DNA of 64,000 nucleotides from Haloarcula amylovorans (GCF_004681185.1 NZ_SRIF01000001.1:744001-808000); one strand, 5' to 3'. Positions 26,497-36,146 are shown, numbered from the stretch's first letter. The notes: generated by a model from the letters alone, not told the origin. A program made the numbers and translations.

Positions 26497-27846
26497 ATGA
26501 CGTTGTCGAGCGTTTCACGATACGAGCGCGAGCAGGTCACCACCGTCGGCGACCACGCCGTCGTCATCGGTGCGAGCGTGGCCGGCCTCCTCGCCGCTCG
26601 CGTGCTCTCGGACGGGTTCGAGCGAGTCACCGTCGTCGAGCGCGATTCGCTCTCCGACGACTCGACCCCGCGGAAGGGGGTCCCACAGTCGAAACATCCC
26701 CACGCACTGTTGGAGGCCGGCCGCGCGACGATCGAAGACCTCTTTCCTGGCTACTGCGAGGAGTTGCTCTCGGAAGGTGGCGTGCTGATAGACGGTGCCA
26801 GCGACGTGGAGTTCTACGACGAGGGCGGCTTCCTCGCGGACGGTCCCGAACGAGTTCCCCAGTACATCGCGACGCGGCCGCTCATCGAGTACGTCGCCCG
26901 ACGGCGTCTCACCGAGTTCGACGGCGTGACCCTGCGGCCCGAATGTCAGTGCGTCGAGTACCGCACAGACGGCGACGCGACCGCCGTGACCGGAATACGG
27001 GTTCGGGACTCGAAAGACGAGGCGACGACGATTCCCGCCGACCTGGTGGTCGACGCCACGGGCCGAACGAGTCGAACGCCGACGTGGTTGGACGAACACG
27101 GCTACGGGAAGCCGCCGGTCGAGGAAGTCCAGGTAGACGTCCGCTACAGCACCGTCGCCCTTCGACGGCCGCCCGACGAGCGCCGAGCCGTCTTCGCTCC
27201 GGCATCGCCGCCCCAAACTCGCGGCGGCGTCGCGTTGCCGGTCGAGGGAGATCGCTGGCTGGTGACTCTCCACGGGATACACGGCGACAACCCGCCAACA
27301 GACATGAGTGGCGTCCGGGACTTCGCCGCTGGCTTGCCGACAGCCGAATTTCGGGATCTCCTCGAAACGCACCCGACGGCCGCTGACGAGGTGGCGCAGT
27401 ACCCGTTCCCGTCGAGCCGCCGCCACCACTACGAGGAACTCGACCGGTTTCCGGACGGGTTTCTCGTGCTTGGCGACGCGATCGCGAGTTTCAACCCCAT
27501 CTACGGTCAGGGGATGTCCGTGGCGGCGCTCGAAGCGCTCGTTCTTCACCACGCGCTCGCGGCAGACGGCCAAACCGGCCTCGCGACCCGATTTTTCGAA
27601 CGGGCCGAGAGCGTGATCGACGACGCGTGGCTGCTGGCGGTCGGTGCCGACTTCCAGTTCTCAGCGACCGACGGACAGAAACCGCGGGGCTCCGGCCTCT
27701 TCAACCGATATCTATCCCGACTCACCCGGAAGGCCCACACCGATGGCGTGCTTCGGGACGCGCTCTATCGCGTCATCATGATGGAGGTGCCGCCGACGTC
27801 GCTCCTGCGGCCCGAAATCGCGTGGCGGGTACTGAAACCGACGTAG
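26497..27846 (+). CDS. FAD-dependent oxidoreductase/monooxygenase
   Basis: A 449-aa flavoprotein with the dinucleotide motif VVIGASVAGLLAARVL (residues 21-36) ending in an acidic ERD, the middle motif VVDATGR, and the second FAD motif GFLVLGDAIASFNPIYGQGMSVAALEA. It belongs to the p-hydroxybenzoate-hydroxylase/geranylgeranyl-reductase superfamily. The substrate is not evident. A possible 27-codon reading frame (26417-26500) overlaps its start by ATGA. Confidence 0.87.
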   Translation: MTLSSVSRYEREQVTTVGDHAVVIGASVAGLLAARVLSDGFERVTVVERDSLSDDSTPRKGVPQSKHPHALLEAGRATIEDLFPGYCEELLSEGGVLIDGASDVEFYDEGGFLADGPERVPQYIATRPLIEYVARRRLTEFDGVTLRPECQCVEYRTDGDATAVTGIRVRDSKDEATTIPADLVVDATGRTSRTPTWLDEHGYGKPPVEEVQVDVRYSTVALRRPPDERRAVFAPASPPQTRGGVALPVEGDRWLVTLHGIHGDNPPTDMSGVRDFAAGLPTAEFRDLLETHPTAADEVAQYPFPSSRRHHYEELDRFPDGFLVLGDAIASFNPIYGQGMSVAALEALVLHHALAADGQTGLATRFFERAESVIDDAWLLAVGADFQFSATDGQKPRGSGLFNRYLSRLTRKAHTDGVLRDALYRVIMMEVPPTSLLRPEIAWRVLKPT

Positions 27847-27909
27847 CCGTGGCGACGATACCGACCGGTAGCACCTCACCCGAGTACGTCTCGATAGGTC
27901 GCCTCCGGG

Positions 27910-29013
27910 TCACCGCTGCCCGGCACCCGCGGGCGGCGATGTCTCGAACGGATCGAAGTGGACGTTCGAAATCCCGTCGTCGAGGGACTCGCTGACGCCG
28001 TCGCCGCTGCCGTCGGCGAGGGCACCAGTCACCGGGTCCTCGTACGGCGTCGCCGGGTCACCGATGCTCGATGGACCGTCCGGCGCGCCCCAGTAGTTGT
28101 TCGTCGCCTCGACCACGTCCTCGAAGGCCGGAATGCCGTCTTCTTGGGCAGGGTTGTCCACGTTCAGTAGCCCGTAGTCGCGGTTACTGCAGATGACGTT
28201 CCCATCGTACGTGTGGCCCTGCGTATCGTACCCGCTGTGTCTGGCACCGCCGCTGTTGCCGACGATGCGGTTACAGACGAACTCGTGATCACTCGTCCCG
28301 TGTCCCAGCGAGATTCCACGGTCGTTGGACTCGACGTCGTTGTATTCGAACAGGACGTTCCCTGGGCCACCGTAGACATCGGGGTCCCCTACCGTCCCGA
28401 AGCCGACGCCCGAGTCGGCGAGCGTCGAGTCTCGGACTGTCAGGCCGAAGACGCCGTATCGGAGCGCGATGCCGGTCCCGTTCTCGCGGGCGGTAACGCC
28501 TTCCACTCGGCCGCCGCTGATCTCCTCGTACCCGATCGCTGTATCGAATCCCGTCACGGAGAGGTCCTCCACGACGACGTTCTCGCGAAACGTGATGGGA
28601 CCGCTGCTCGTCGCGCCGAGGTTCGCGCCGACGCCGGTCCCGTTCCCGTCGCCGCTGAGCGTGTAGCCGTTGCCCTGGATCGTCACATCGTTGGCCTTCA
28701 CGTCGATGCAGACGCCACTCCCCGTCGAGGAGATGTCGTCGACGACTTCGTACGTACCGGGCGACGTGATGGTCGTACAGGACGATATCTCGTGGCTGGT
28801 GAGCGACCCGACGGCGTTTTTCCGATTCGATTGGCCGACGTTTCTTGGGGTCGCACTCCCTCTAGACCCGCCCTCCCCAGACGGTACAGTGCGTGCAACA
28901 CCTTGTCCGCTGCCGACGCCGACGAGCGCGGTCGCCGCCCCAATCGTCTTCAGGAATCGCCGTCGTGTACTGGCCGTGCCCGCCGAAGAACTTCGGTCCG
29001 CTCTCTTTCCCAT
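27910..29013 (-). CDS. Tat-exported right-handed beta-helix (NosD-like) protein
   Basis: A 367-aa secreted protein. The N-terminus has a twin-arginine signal (RRRFLKTIGAATALVG, from residue 17). The body is a parallel beta-helix with repeated GxxVEG/DNxV-type turns (VKANDVTIQGNGYTLSGDG; VVEDLSVTGFDTAIG). The C-terminus has the NNYWGAPDGPSSIG motif also found, as CNYWGMRDGP, in the protein at 37.2 kb. The upstream open frame is not used because the Tat signal begins at the ATG complementary to 29011-29013. A polysaccharide ligand is likely but unproven. Confidence 0.88.
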   Translation of the reverse strand: MGKRADRSSSAGTASTRRRFLKTIGAATALVGVGSGQGVARTVPSGEGGSRGSATPRNVGQSNRKNAVGSLTSHEISSCTTITSPGTYEVVDDISSTGSGVCIDVKANDVTIQGNGYTLSGDGNGTGVGANLGATSSGPITFRENVVVEDLSVTGFDTAIGYEEISGGRVEGVTARENGTGIALRYGVFGLTVRDSTLADSGVGFGTVGDPDVYGGPGNVLFEYNDVESNDRGISLGHGTSDHEFVCNRIVGNSGGARHSGYDTQGHTYDGNVICSNRDYGLLNVDNPAQEDGIPAFEDVVEATNNYWGAPDGPSSIGDPATPYEDPVTGALADGSGDGVSESLDDGISNVHFDPFETSPPAGAGQR

Positions 29014-29269
29014 GCCTGCTACATCACCACGCCGGATGAAATAAGATATTCGCGAATCTACATAATATGAAACCGACACGAGTTGGACTGATACATTCGA
29101 GCGGGAGATTACGACCGCCAGATGGCAGGGTGATGCGAGCGTTTCGGGCGTCTCCAGAGAGCGTTGAAACGAGAGCGTTCGTTCGAGAGAGTGGCACCGA
29201 GGCGACCGCAGTTCGAGTGACGACATAGCCGGCAGTGGAGGTTTGTGCGTTGCGACCGAACGGCCCGAC

Positions 29270-30307
29270 GTGAATCAGACCGATACCAACGCACAATCGG
29301 AGCCGAAGTCAGGCATCGACTCCGCGCGGACCGCGGCGAAAAGCGGTCGAGAGTACGTCTCGAAGGCTGCTCCGTATCTCCGACGCGGCGTCGAATCGGG
29401 TGCAGTGACGGCGACCATCGGCGGGACCAGTCTACTCGGCGGCCTCCGAGCGCTCCTCGACGGCGAGCGCAACCGCGGGCTCGTCAGGCTCGTCGTCGGT
29501 GCCGGATTCGTCGCGCTCACGCTCGCTCAGCGGCGGTTCCGCGACCAGGGGGAGGACCCATCCATCGAGGAAACCGACGTGGTCGATACGGGTTCTGACG
29601 TCGGGGCAGTCGCCGACGAGGCCGGCGATGTCGACGAGAGAGAAGGTGCTACCGACGAGGCGGCCGCGAACGCCGTCGATACGTCTCCGGACGTCGAGGG
29701 CGTGGAATCGGACTCTGCGTCTGCATCCGAATCTGAGAGCGACATCGAGTCAGCGACAGTCGGCCAGCGCGAGGTCGTCGACACCGGCGTCGATAGCGAG
29801 GCTCTACGGGAGGCGACCGAGTCCGAGTCGGAAGACGCCGGAGACGGGAGCGGGACGAGCGACGAGACGCCGACGGCCGAGGAGAGTACTGCCATCGACG
29901 ACGACAACGAGACTGAGGAAATCGACCATTTGGGCGAGGCGGCCTTCGACGGACAGAGCCGGGAGGTTCCAGTGCCACAGCGGGCATTCGACCGGCGTTT
30001 TCTGGCGCACTCGGCGGAGGCATTTTGGGGAATTCGGACGGGTGACGACGCGGTGTTGGTCTCGCAAGATTACGACGCCATCGAGGAGCAGGACGGCATG
30101 CATTACGTCGCCAGTACCGAGATCGGGGCAGACGTCCGTGAGCTCCCGATCCCCGAGGCCATCCTCAACCACTGGAACGATGTGCTCAGCGACGAGGCCT
30201 CCGTCACCGGCGGTGACGACGTTCTGTTCGTTACTACCGACAGTCTCGCGGCCGGTGGCCTACTGCGCGTTCTCCCTTCGAGACGGGCAGACGACCGCTT
30301 CGAGTGA
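29270..30307 (+). CDS. Haloarchaeal protein with acidic Ser/Glu-rich linker and small C-terminal domain
   Basis: About 345 aa from the GTG at 29270 (a TTG nine codons upstream is also in frame). An N-terminal region contains a short hydrophobic stretch (LVRLVVGAGFVALTLA) that may be one membrane segment, then about 150 residues of Glu/Asp/Ser/Thr/Val-rich low-complexity linker, then a folded domain of about 100 aa (FWGIRTGDDAVLVSQDYDAIEEQDGMHYV). No named family is recognised. It is divergent from the beta-helix gene. Confidence 0.75.
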   Translation: MNQTDTNAQSEPKSGIDSARTAAKSGREYVSKAAPYLRRGVESGAVTATIGGTSLLGGLRALLDGERNRGLVRLVVGAGFVALTLAQRRFRDQGEDPSIEETDVVDTGSDVGAVADEAGDVDEREGATDEAAANAVDTSPDVEGVESDSASASESESDIESATVGQREVVDTGVDSEALREATESESEDAGDGSGTSDETPTAEESTAIDDDNETEEIDHLGEAAFDGQSREVPVPQRAFDRRFLAHSAEAFWGIRTGDDAVLVSQDYDAIEEQDGMHYVASTEIGADVRELPIPEAILNHWNDVLSDEASVTGGDDVLFVTTDSLAAGGLLRVLPSRRADDRFE

Positions 30308-30703
30308 GACAGGTGCCACTTTGAAATCTCTCTCTACGAACTGGAGACGAGTGACAGCGCGCTTCACCGTCGAAAATGTGCGCCCGGAACACTAACGACC
30401 GGCGTCATCCTCGGCCGTGTGCCACGTCAGCCGGCAAACCCTCGTGCCGGGCGGTCGTCCGTTAGGACGACAATTGCCGAGGCGGTGTGAACCGCCGAGG
30501 CGGGCGGCGACGCAGTCGTCGCCGACTGTCGAGACGGCAGCGGCCGTCTCAGCGGGCGGGGTACGACCGCCAGTCGGGCGGCGTGAGCCGCCGAATGTCG
30601 CGCGCCCGGGTTCTCCGGACTGTCATCGTCCCGGTGACGGGCCTCGGCCGGGGATTAAAGGCACGCAGTGGCGCTAGTCGACGCTCGTATCTAAGGGTGG
30701 CGT
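30308..30703. other. Gene-free interval holding a run of seven stem-loops
   Basis: No coding frame is supported between the acidic-linker gene and the convergent FAD gene. The outer 120 bp on each side look plain. The centre (30431-30592) is a tight series of perfect hairpins described as a separate entry. Both flanking genes end here, so the interval could carry their shared transcript ends or an independent RNA. Confidence 0.5.
30431..30592. ncRNA. Candidate structured RNA: array of seven perfect stem-loops
   Basis: Stems read directly: CCGGC/GCCGG (30431-30450), GTCGTCC/GGACGAC with GTTA loop (30454-30471), GGCGGT/ACCGCC with GTGA loop (30481-30496), GGCGACG/CGTCGCC with CAGT loop (30506-30523), GAGACGGC/GCCGTCTC type with AGCG loop (30531-30550), GGCGG/CCGCC (30555-30571) and GGCGGC/GCCGCC with GTGA loop (30577-30592). 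Two loops are GNRA tetraloops. It does not match RNase P, SRP or other RNAs I know. Strand is undetermined. A DNA-level palindrome cluster is the alternative. Confidence 0.45.
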
Positions 30704-32062
30704 TCAGACGGCGTAGTCGTCCTCGTGCAACTGGACGTAACGGCCGCCGCGGTTCTTGAACTTCCCCCACTTGTAGCGAGCGACCAGTTCGAGGCCGTGA
30801 CGGCCGCCTTCGAGTGCGGCGTCGGCCTTGATGCCGCGGGCGTCCATCAGGTCCTTCGCGGTGGTGAACGCCCGGTCCCAGTCGGTCGGGCCCCACTCTC
30901 GAACTAGGTCAGCGAAGGTGACGTTCCGCAGGACTTCGTCGCCGATGGCAGTCTGCCACTCGTCGTTGTAGCGTTCGAGACGGTCCTCTGCTGCGAGGCG
31001 GCCAGCAATCCGCCCAGTCCGGACGGCGACGTGATCGCCACCCTCGTGGAACGCGGAGGTCGCACCCATCGCACCGCCGGTGACGGTGATACCGGCGCGA
31101 ACCGGCGAGTCGATGGGGCGCGTCGAGGAGATGGGATATGTCTCCGTCCCACCGGATTTCCCTCGGTCCTCGACGAGCGGGAAGTCGTCCAGTTCGTAGT
31201 CCGGGAACTGTCGGTCGAGCAGTCGCTCGATGTACTCGCGGCCGCGCGGTATCCCCGCGTCGTCGTCGCGCAGCAGCGCCCACTCGCGTTTGTCGTAGTC
31301 GGCAATGTCCAGGCCGATGGGCATCGTCAGGCCGATACGGGCGACCGGCGGGTCGTTTGGGAAGATCCACGGATAGGCCGTGTGACCGGGCATGATACCC
31401 CACCAGAACTCGATGAAGTCGGGGTCGAATAGCTCCTCGGGCATCCGGCGGTGTTCCTGATAGGCGATGTGATTCACCTTCGTCGAGGGCATCCTGTCGC
31501 TCAGCTTCCGCCCGGCGGGAAGAAACTGGTCGAGCGCGCCGCCGGTGACGGTTCGTTGCGGCCCGTCGGCCAGAATCAGGTGGTCGGTCCCGACGTTCTC
31601 CCCGTTGGCCAACTGAACGGTGTGTCGCGGGTTACCGGTGAGGGCTGTCTCGACGCCGGTGACGCTGACGCCCACCCGATAGTCAGCGCCGGCATCTTCG
31701 GCCCGCTCTCGGAGCCAGTCGTCGAACTTCGCGCGGTGCATCGTGAAGCCGAAGCCGTCGTAACTCGCGTCGATACCCGTCTCCGTCAGCGCAAGTTCGC
31801 TGTCGGGACCGTAGAACTTCGCGCCGTCGAGTTCGCTGAGGACCACGTCGTCGGGGAACTCCTCGAAGTCGAACTCCATGATGTCGAGCCAGTAGTCGAG
31901 AATACCGGCGGCGTCCGTCGAATCCGGGCCGGTGCCCGCACGGTCGGCCCGAGGAACCCCCTTTTCCAGGACGACCGCGTCGGCACCACGGGAGGCAGCA
32001 GCCTCGGCGGCCGACGACCCCGCGGGGCCGCCGCCGACGATTGCCACGTCTACGTATTCCAT
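30704..32062 (-). CDS. FAD-dependent geranylgeranyl reductase-family protein
   Basis: A 452-aa flavoprotein of the geranylgeranyl/digeranylgeranylglycerophospholipid reductase family. It begins VDVAIVGGGPAGSSAAEAAASRGADAVVLEKG, with the FAD P-loop at residues 8-17, and continues with GFTMHRAKFDDWL, LADGP and the C-terminal VTGGAMGATSAFHEGGDHVAVRTGRIAG, the second FAD motif in modified form. Members saturate isoprenoid chains of archaeal lipids or quinones. This copy is longer than the lipid reductase and diverges in the FAD motif, so the substrate is uncertain. Confidence 0.87.
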   Translation of the reverse strand: MEYVDVAIVGGGPAGSSAAEAAASRGADAVVLEKGVPRADRAGTGPDSTDAAGILDYWLDIMEFDFEEFPDDVVLSELDGAKFYGPDSELALTETGIDASYDGFGFTMHRAKFDDWLRERAEDAGADYRVGVSVTGVETALTGNPRHTVQLANGENVGTDHLILADGPQRTVTGGALDQFLPAGRKLSDRMPSTKVNHIAYQEHRRMPEELFDPDFIEFWWGIMPGHTAYPWIFPNDPPVARIGLTMPIGLDIADYDKREWALLRDDDAGIPRGREYIERLLDRQFPDYELDDFPLVEDRGKSGGTETYPISSTRPIDSPVRAGITVTGGAMGATSAFHEGGDHVAVRTGRIAGRLAAEDRLERYNDEWQTAIGDEVLRNVTFADLVREWGPTDWDRAFTTAKDLMDARGIKADAALEGGRHGLELVARYKWGKFKNRGGRYVQLHEDDYAV

Positions 32063-32116
32063 ACGCGCTACGGTGCCACCCCGACGGCTAAAACCTGTTT
32101 GTCTCGTCCCGTCGCG

Positions 32117-32701
32117 TTAGAACGATTCCTGAGCGGTCGGGGCGTCTCTGGGGACCGACGGCAGTTCGTCGACCACGTCGCCTGGAAGCGAGGCAGTTTC
32201 GACCCTCCGCCGTTCCCGTTCGAGCCGGGCGACCGCGTCGCGGTACGTCGCATCCCCGTCGAGTTCGGTCTGGTGTACGTGTTGCTCGACGGTCGCGATC
32301 CGGGTGGCGAGCGAGCAGAACTGGCGGAAGCGTCTCCGATACTGACTGAGGGCCATCGCCCGGTCGACGAGGCCGAGCACGTCCTCCCTCCCGACCGGTT
32401 TCTGTAGATACTCGTCTACCGGTATCTCTAGGAGGTCCGTTCCCGGCTCGACGCCGCTGATCATGGCGACGAAGGCGTCGGCGTCGCGAGCGGCGAGTTC
32501 GGTCGCCACTTCGATTCCGTCCTTCCGAGACATCTCTCGGTCTAGAAGTACGATGTCTATGGTTTCGTCGAACTGATCGAGCGCCTCGATGCCGTCCTTC
32601 GCTGTCACCACGTCGAACGACTTCTGTAACCAGATGCGATAGAGCGTCCGACAGTCCGCTTCGTCGTCGACCACCAGCACCGTTCCAACTGTCTCGACCA
32701 T
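32117..32701 (-). CDS. Response regulator with receiver and HalX domain
   Basis: A 194-aa cytosolic two-component protein. The receiver (about 5-120) has DDEAD for metal binding, the acceptor Asp in IVLLDREMSRKDG, and the conserved Lys in YLQKPV. The C-terminal part (about 130-180, YRRRFRQFCSLATRIATVEQ) matches the HalX domain found after receivers in haloarchaea. I start at the ATG complementary to 32699-32701. No DNA-binding domain is visible and no kinase is adjacent. Confidence 0.9.
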   Translation of the reverse strand: MVETVGTVLVVDDEADCRTLYRIWLQKSFDVVTAKDGIEALDQFDETIDIVLLDREMSRKDGIEVATELAARDADAFVAMISGVEPGTDLLEIPVDEYLQKPVGREDVLGLVDRAMALSQYRRRFRQFCSLATRIATVEQHVHQTELDGDATYRDAVARLERERRRVETASLPGDVVDELPSVPRDAPTAQESF

Positions 32702-32863
32702 CACTGCTAGAACGTGACGGGAACTTTGAGCATATAATACACTCATCTTCCGAACCGTTCAGGACCGTTTATACTGCCCGTTTTCGACACATTAGCGTAG
32801 TTTACCGAGACGCTTCGGCGGCGTCGCCGCTACCGTTTTGCCCCTTCCGTGAACAGCAGTGAT

Positions 32864-33817
32864 ATGGTAAAAATCCTCGTCCGAAACTACAGCGTTCACG
32901 GGATGCCCACCGACCAGTACGCGACCGCGCTCCGCGAGCGGCTTCCCGACCACGAGGTGCTCGTCGCGCAGACCCCCGCACAAGAGCGGGAACTCGTCAC
33001 CGACGCGACGGTGGTCGCGGGCGGTTCTATCTCGACCGAGCTCTTAGACAGCGCCGACTCCCTCCGGCTGTTCGCTGCCAGCAGTGCCGGGTACGACCAC
33101 CTCCCGCTCTCCGAGCTAGCTGACCGCGGCGTCGCGGTGACGACGGCGTCGGGCGTCCACGGCCCGAACATCGCGGAGTACGTCCTCGGCGCGTGGCTCT
33201 CGTTCACCCGGGAGTTCTTCACGGCCAGACGGCGACAAGACGAGCACGTCTGGCACTCCTTTCAGGCCTCGGAGTTCGCGGGCAGTCGCGTCTGCGTCGT
33301 CGGCATGGGCGCGATTGGCGAGGCGATACTCGACAGACTCGCGGGCTTCGAGGTTGAGACAGTCGGCGTCCGCCACTCCCCGGAGAAGGGCGGGCCGACC
33401 GACGAAGTGTACGGCTACGACGAGATTCACGAGGCCGTCGCCGACGCGCGATACGTTGCGATTGCGTGTCCGCTCACGGACGTGACCCGTGGGCTATTCG
33501 ACGCCGATGTCTTCGAGACGGTGCATCCCGAGACCGTCCTCGTCAACGTCGCTCGCGGTCCCGTCGTCGAGACGGACGCTTTGGTCAATGCCCTCCAACG
33601 CAACCGCCTCGGCGCGGCCGCACTCGACGTGACCGACCCCGAACCGCTGCCGAACGACCACCCGCTCTGGGACTTCGAGAACGTCCTCGTGACGCCGCAC
33701 AACGCCGGGCACACGCCGAAGTACTACGAGCGACTGGCCGACATCGTCGCCGAGAACGTCCGCCGCGGCGCTGAGAGCGGCGAGTGGGATGACCTGAAAA
33801 ATCAGATAGAGCCGTAA
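32864..33817 (+). CDS. D-2-hydroxyacid dehydrogenase
   Basis: A 317-aa NAD(P)-dependent enzyme of the phosphoglycerate/D-lactate dehydrogenase group. The nucleotide loop is VGMGAIGEAI; the catalytic triad is seen as Arg in NVARGPVVETD, Glu in DVTDPEPLPNDHPLW and His in VTPHNAGHTP. The ACT domain of SerA is absent, so it is not the long form of phosphoglycerate dehydrogenase. The ATG at 32864 is preferred over the GTG at 32849. Haloarchaeal homologues reduce 2-ketocarboxylic acids. Confidence 0.93.
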   Translation: MVKILVRNYSVHGMPTDQYATALRERLPDHEVLVAQTPAQERELVTDATVVAGGSISTELLDSADSLRLFAASSAGYDHLPLSELADRGVAVTTASGVHGPNIAEYVLGAWLSFTREFFTARRRQDEHVWHSFQASEFAGSRVCVVGMGAIGEAILDRLAGFEVETVGVRHSPEKGGPTDEVYGYDEIHEAVADARYVAIACPLTDVTRGLFDADVFETVHPETVLVNVARGPVVETDALVNALQRNRLGAAALDVTDPEPLPNDHPLWDFENVLVTPHNAGHTPKYYERLADIVAENVRRGAESGEWDDLKNQIEP

Positions 33818-34198
33818 TCAGGGGCGTGTCGCCTTGTAGCCATCTCGAATCTCGTAGCTCACGTAGCCGAGCCCGGCGACGCCGACGGTCGCTGCGAGGA
33901 GCGTTCCGATGGTGGTGCCGGCCACCTCAACGCCGCCGTACCGGACGGCGACGACGAACGCCACGACGGCACCGAGGACGAGACCGACGAACCGCCATCG
34001 GGCCGACACCGGGACGCTCTCGCCGTCGCCCCGGAGCGCGAGGTAGACGTGTGATCCAGCGAAGATGACGAGATACGCGAGGGCCGCCAGTAAGAGGGCG
34101 GGAGTGGCGTCCAAGTCGCCGAACTGTGCGGAGAGGGCAGCCAACGCCATCGCTACGAGGACAGCACCGACCTGGACCACCGTATCGCGGGAGACCAT
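33818..34198 (-). CDS. Four-helix membrane protein of unknown function
   Basis: A 126-aa protein with four hydrophobic segments (about 8-25, 33-53, 67-86, 95-112) separated by short polar loops, and a basic C-terminus. No enzymatic motif is visible. It abuts the hydroxyacid dehydrogenase stop on the opposite strand. The family seems limited to haloarchaea. Confidence 0.75.
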   Translation of the reverse strand: MVSRDTVVQVGAVLVAMALAALSAQFGDLDATPALLLAALAYLVIFAGSHVYLALRGDGESVPVSARWRFVGLVLGAVVAFVVAVRYGGVEVAGTTIGTLLAATVGVAGLGYVSYEIRDGYKATRP

Positions 34199-34276
34199 GC
34201 GCTAGGTGTCGTATGAGTGAAATAAAAGCTTCGTGGTCGTCAGTGGCGAGCGACGCCGCGAAGCGGGATTGCGGCG

Positions 34277-35314
34277 TTAGAGGTAGCCGCGCTGGTTCAG
34301 CAGCTCGCCGTTGAGGATGCTCGCGCCGGCCGCGCCGCGCATCGTATTGTGCGCGAGGCAGTTGAACTGGACGCCGTCGGTCGTCTCGCGGAACCCGCCG
34401 ACGCCGACGCTCATGCCGTCCTCGACATTCCGGTCGAGTCGCGGCTGCGGGCGGTCGGGCTCCTCGAACACTTTGATGAGTTGTTCGGGCGAGGACGGCA
34501 GGTCGATGCCGGTGACCTCGGCCATCGCGTCTTCGGCCGCTTCGACGGTCACGTCGTCTTCCGCGTCGGCCCAGACGTTTTCGAGGTGGCCGTCGAGCGT
34601 GGCGATGCGGTTACAGGAGGCGGCGACGTCCATTCCGTGGAGTTCGACCTCTGCGCCGTCGAAGGTGCCGAGCAGTTTCCGCGACTCGGTCTCCATCTTC
34701 TGTTCCTCGCCGCCGATGTGCGGGATGGCGTTGTCGATAATCTCCATCGACGTGACGCCGTCGTAGCCCGCGCCGGAGACGGCCTGCAGCGTCGAGACGC
34801 GCACGTCCGTCAGGTCGAACGCCTGGTCGAGTGCGGCAAGCGGTGGGACCATCGTGATGGTCGAGCAGTTGGGGTTCTTCAGCAGTGCGCCGTCCCAGCC
34901 GCGTCCGTCTCGCTGGACCTCGATGAGGTCGACGTGGTCCGCGTTGACCTCCGGGATGACCAGCGGCACGTCCTCGTCCATCCGACCGTTCGAGGAGTTC
35001 GAGGAGACGACGTAGCCAGCTCGGCAGAAGTCGGGTTCGACCTCCGCGCCGACGCTCGACGGGAGCGAGGAGAAGATGAGGTCCACGTCGTCGGGGACGG
35101 CGTCGGGCGTCGTCGCGCCGACTTCCATCTCCGCGACGTTCTCCGGAATCGGCGCGTCGACGCGCCATTTGGCGGCTTCTCTGTAGGTCTTTCCGGCGCT
35201 CGACTCGCTCGCGGTCATCGCGGCGAGTTCGAACTCCGGGTGCGGGTCGATGAGTTGGATGAGTCGCTGTCCGACAGCCCCGGTGGCTCCGAGGACGCCA
35301 ACGCGTACAGACAT
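34277..35314 (-). CDS. asd: Aspartate-semialdehyde dehydrogenase
   Basis: Reduces aspartyl phosphate to aspartate semialdehyde with NADPH, the branch point to Lys, Met and Thr. The 345-aa product has the archaeal/fungal form's features: GATGAVGQRL at residues 8-17, the active-site Cys in KNPNCSTITMVPPLA, GAGYDGVTS and EVELHGMDVAASCNRI. The ATG complementary to 35312-35314 is chosen because the nucleotide loop begins a few residues later. It is monocistronic and divergent from a membrane protein gene. Confidence 0.95.
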   Translation of the reverse strand: MSVRVGVLGATGAVGQRLIQLIDPHPEFELAAMTASESSAGKTYREAAKWRVDAPIPENVAEMEVGATTPDAVPDDVDLIFSSLPSSVGAEVEPDFCRAGYVVSSNSSNGRMDEDVPLVIPEVNADHVDLIEVQRDGRGWDGALLKNPNCSTITMVPPLAALDQAFDLTDVRVSTLQAVSGAGYDGVTSMEIIDNAIPHIGGEEQKMETESRKLLGTFDGAEVELHGMDVAASCNRIATLDGHLENVWADAEDDVTVEAAEDAMAEVTGIDLPSSPEQLIKVFEEPDRPQPRLDRNVEDGMSVGVGGFRETTDGVQFNCLAHNTMRGAAGASILNGELLNQRGYL

Positions 35315-35432
35315 TATGGTGCTCCGTCTGCTTCGGTGACGCAAAACAGTTTGGGTCTCGGTGCTGTATGGCAGACCGGCGACAGTACCGGACCGTCGAA
35401 GTATAAGTACCCTGCCGGGACAGTTCGGAGCA

Positions 35433-36086
35433 ATGCTGCGTGATGCGCTCTTCTATCCACAGCGGGGGCCGGGGTGGCTCTGGGCGGTGATTACCGGGAG
35501 CCTGCTGACGCTGGTCGGCGTCGTGCTGTTCGTCCCGCTCATCCCGGTTCAGGGGTATCTGCTCCGGGTCATCCGTTCGACGGCCGAGGGGCGACCGTAT
35601 CCGCCGAAGTTCACGGATTGGGGCGACCTCTTCGTCGACGGCGCACGCTCTATGACAGTACAAGTCGCCTACACGCTCGTTCCGGTGTTGCTGGTGCTCG
35701 TGGCCGTCCTCGCACCGACGGTGGGGTACCCCCAGCTGGAGACGCCCCTGCTGGCGATTGCCGGCTTCGTCGGTGCCGTCGTCGCCGTGGTACTCCCTGC
35801 AGCGCTCGCGCGACTGGCGACGAGCGACCGCCTCGCCGCGGCGTTCGACGTTCGTGCTATCGCCGAGGCCGCCCGCCAGCCCATCTACGTCGTCGCCATC
35901 GTCGAGGCGTACGTCGCGCTGTTCGTCATCTCTGGTCTCGGCGGCGTCTTCGTCCTCATCCTCATCGGTGCGGCGTTCGTCTTCTACGGACAGGTCGTCG
36001 GCTATCACCTGTTCGCGCGGGGCTACGCGGGGGCAATCGGCGACGGACGGGATCCGATGGAGCGCCCGAAGGCCAGCGACGAATAG
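35433..36086 (+). CDS. DUF4013-like membrane protein
   Basis: A 217-aa protein with about six hydrophobic segments (WLWAVITGSLLTLVGVVLF; VAYTLVPVLLVLVAVLAPTVG; and others) and the conserved pair GYLLRVIRSTAEGRPYPPKFTDWGDLFVDGAR, which is characteristic of DUF4013 proteins common in haloarchaea and methanogens. The function is unknown. The start at 35433 follows GTATAAGTAC, a TATA-like box 25-30 bp upstream. Confidence 0.87.
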   Translation: MLRDALFYPQRGPGWLWAVITGSLLTLVGVVLFVPLIPVQGYLLRVIRSTAEGRPYPPKFTDWGDLFVDGARSMTVQVAYTLVPVLLVLVAVLAPTVGYPQLETPLLAIAGFVGAVVAVVLPAALARLATSDRLAAAFDVRAIAEAARQPIYVVAIVEAYVALFVISGLGGVFVLILIGAAFVFYGQVVGYHLFARGYAGAIGDGRDPMERPKASDE

Positions 36087-36146
36087 GACGGGTCGACCGC
36101 GGGCCGACACAGGAACGTTTTACTCGCCGGAGCGGGGAGCCGAGGT

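Noticed and set aside
26417..26500. Possible 27-codon leader overlapping the FAD oxidoreductase start by ATGA
   Set aside because: Too short and without motif; no evidence beyond the overlap, so it is not listed as a gene.
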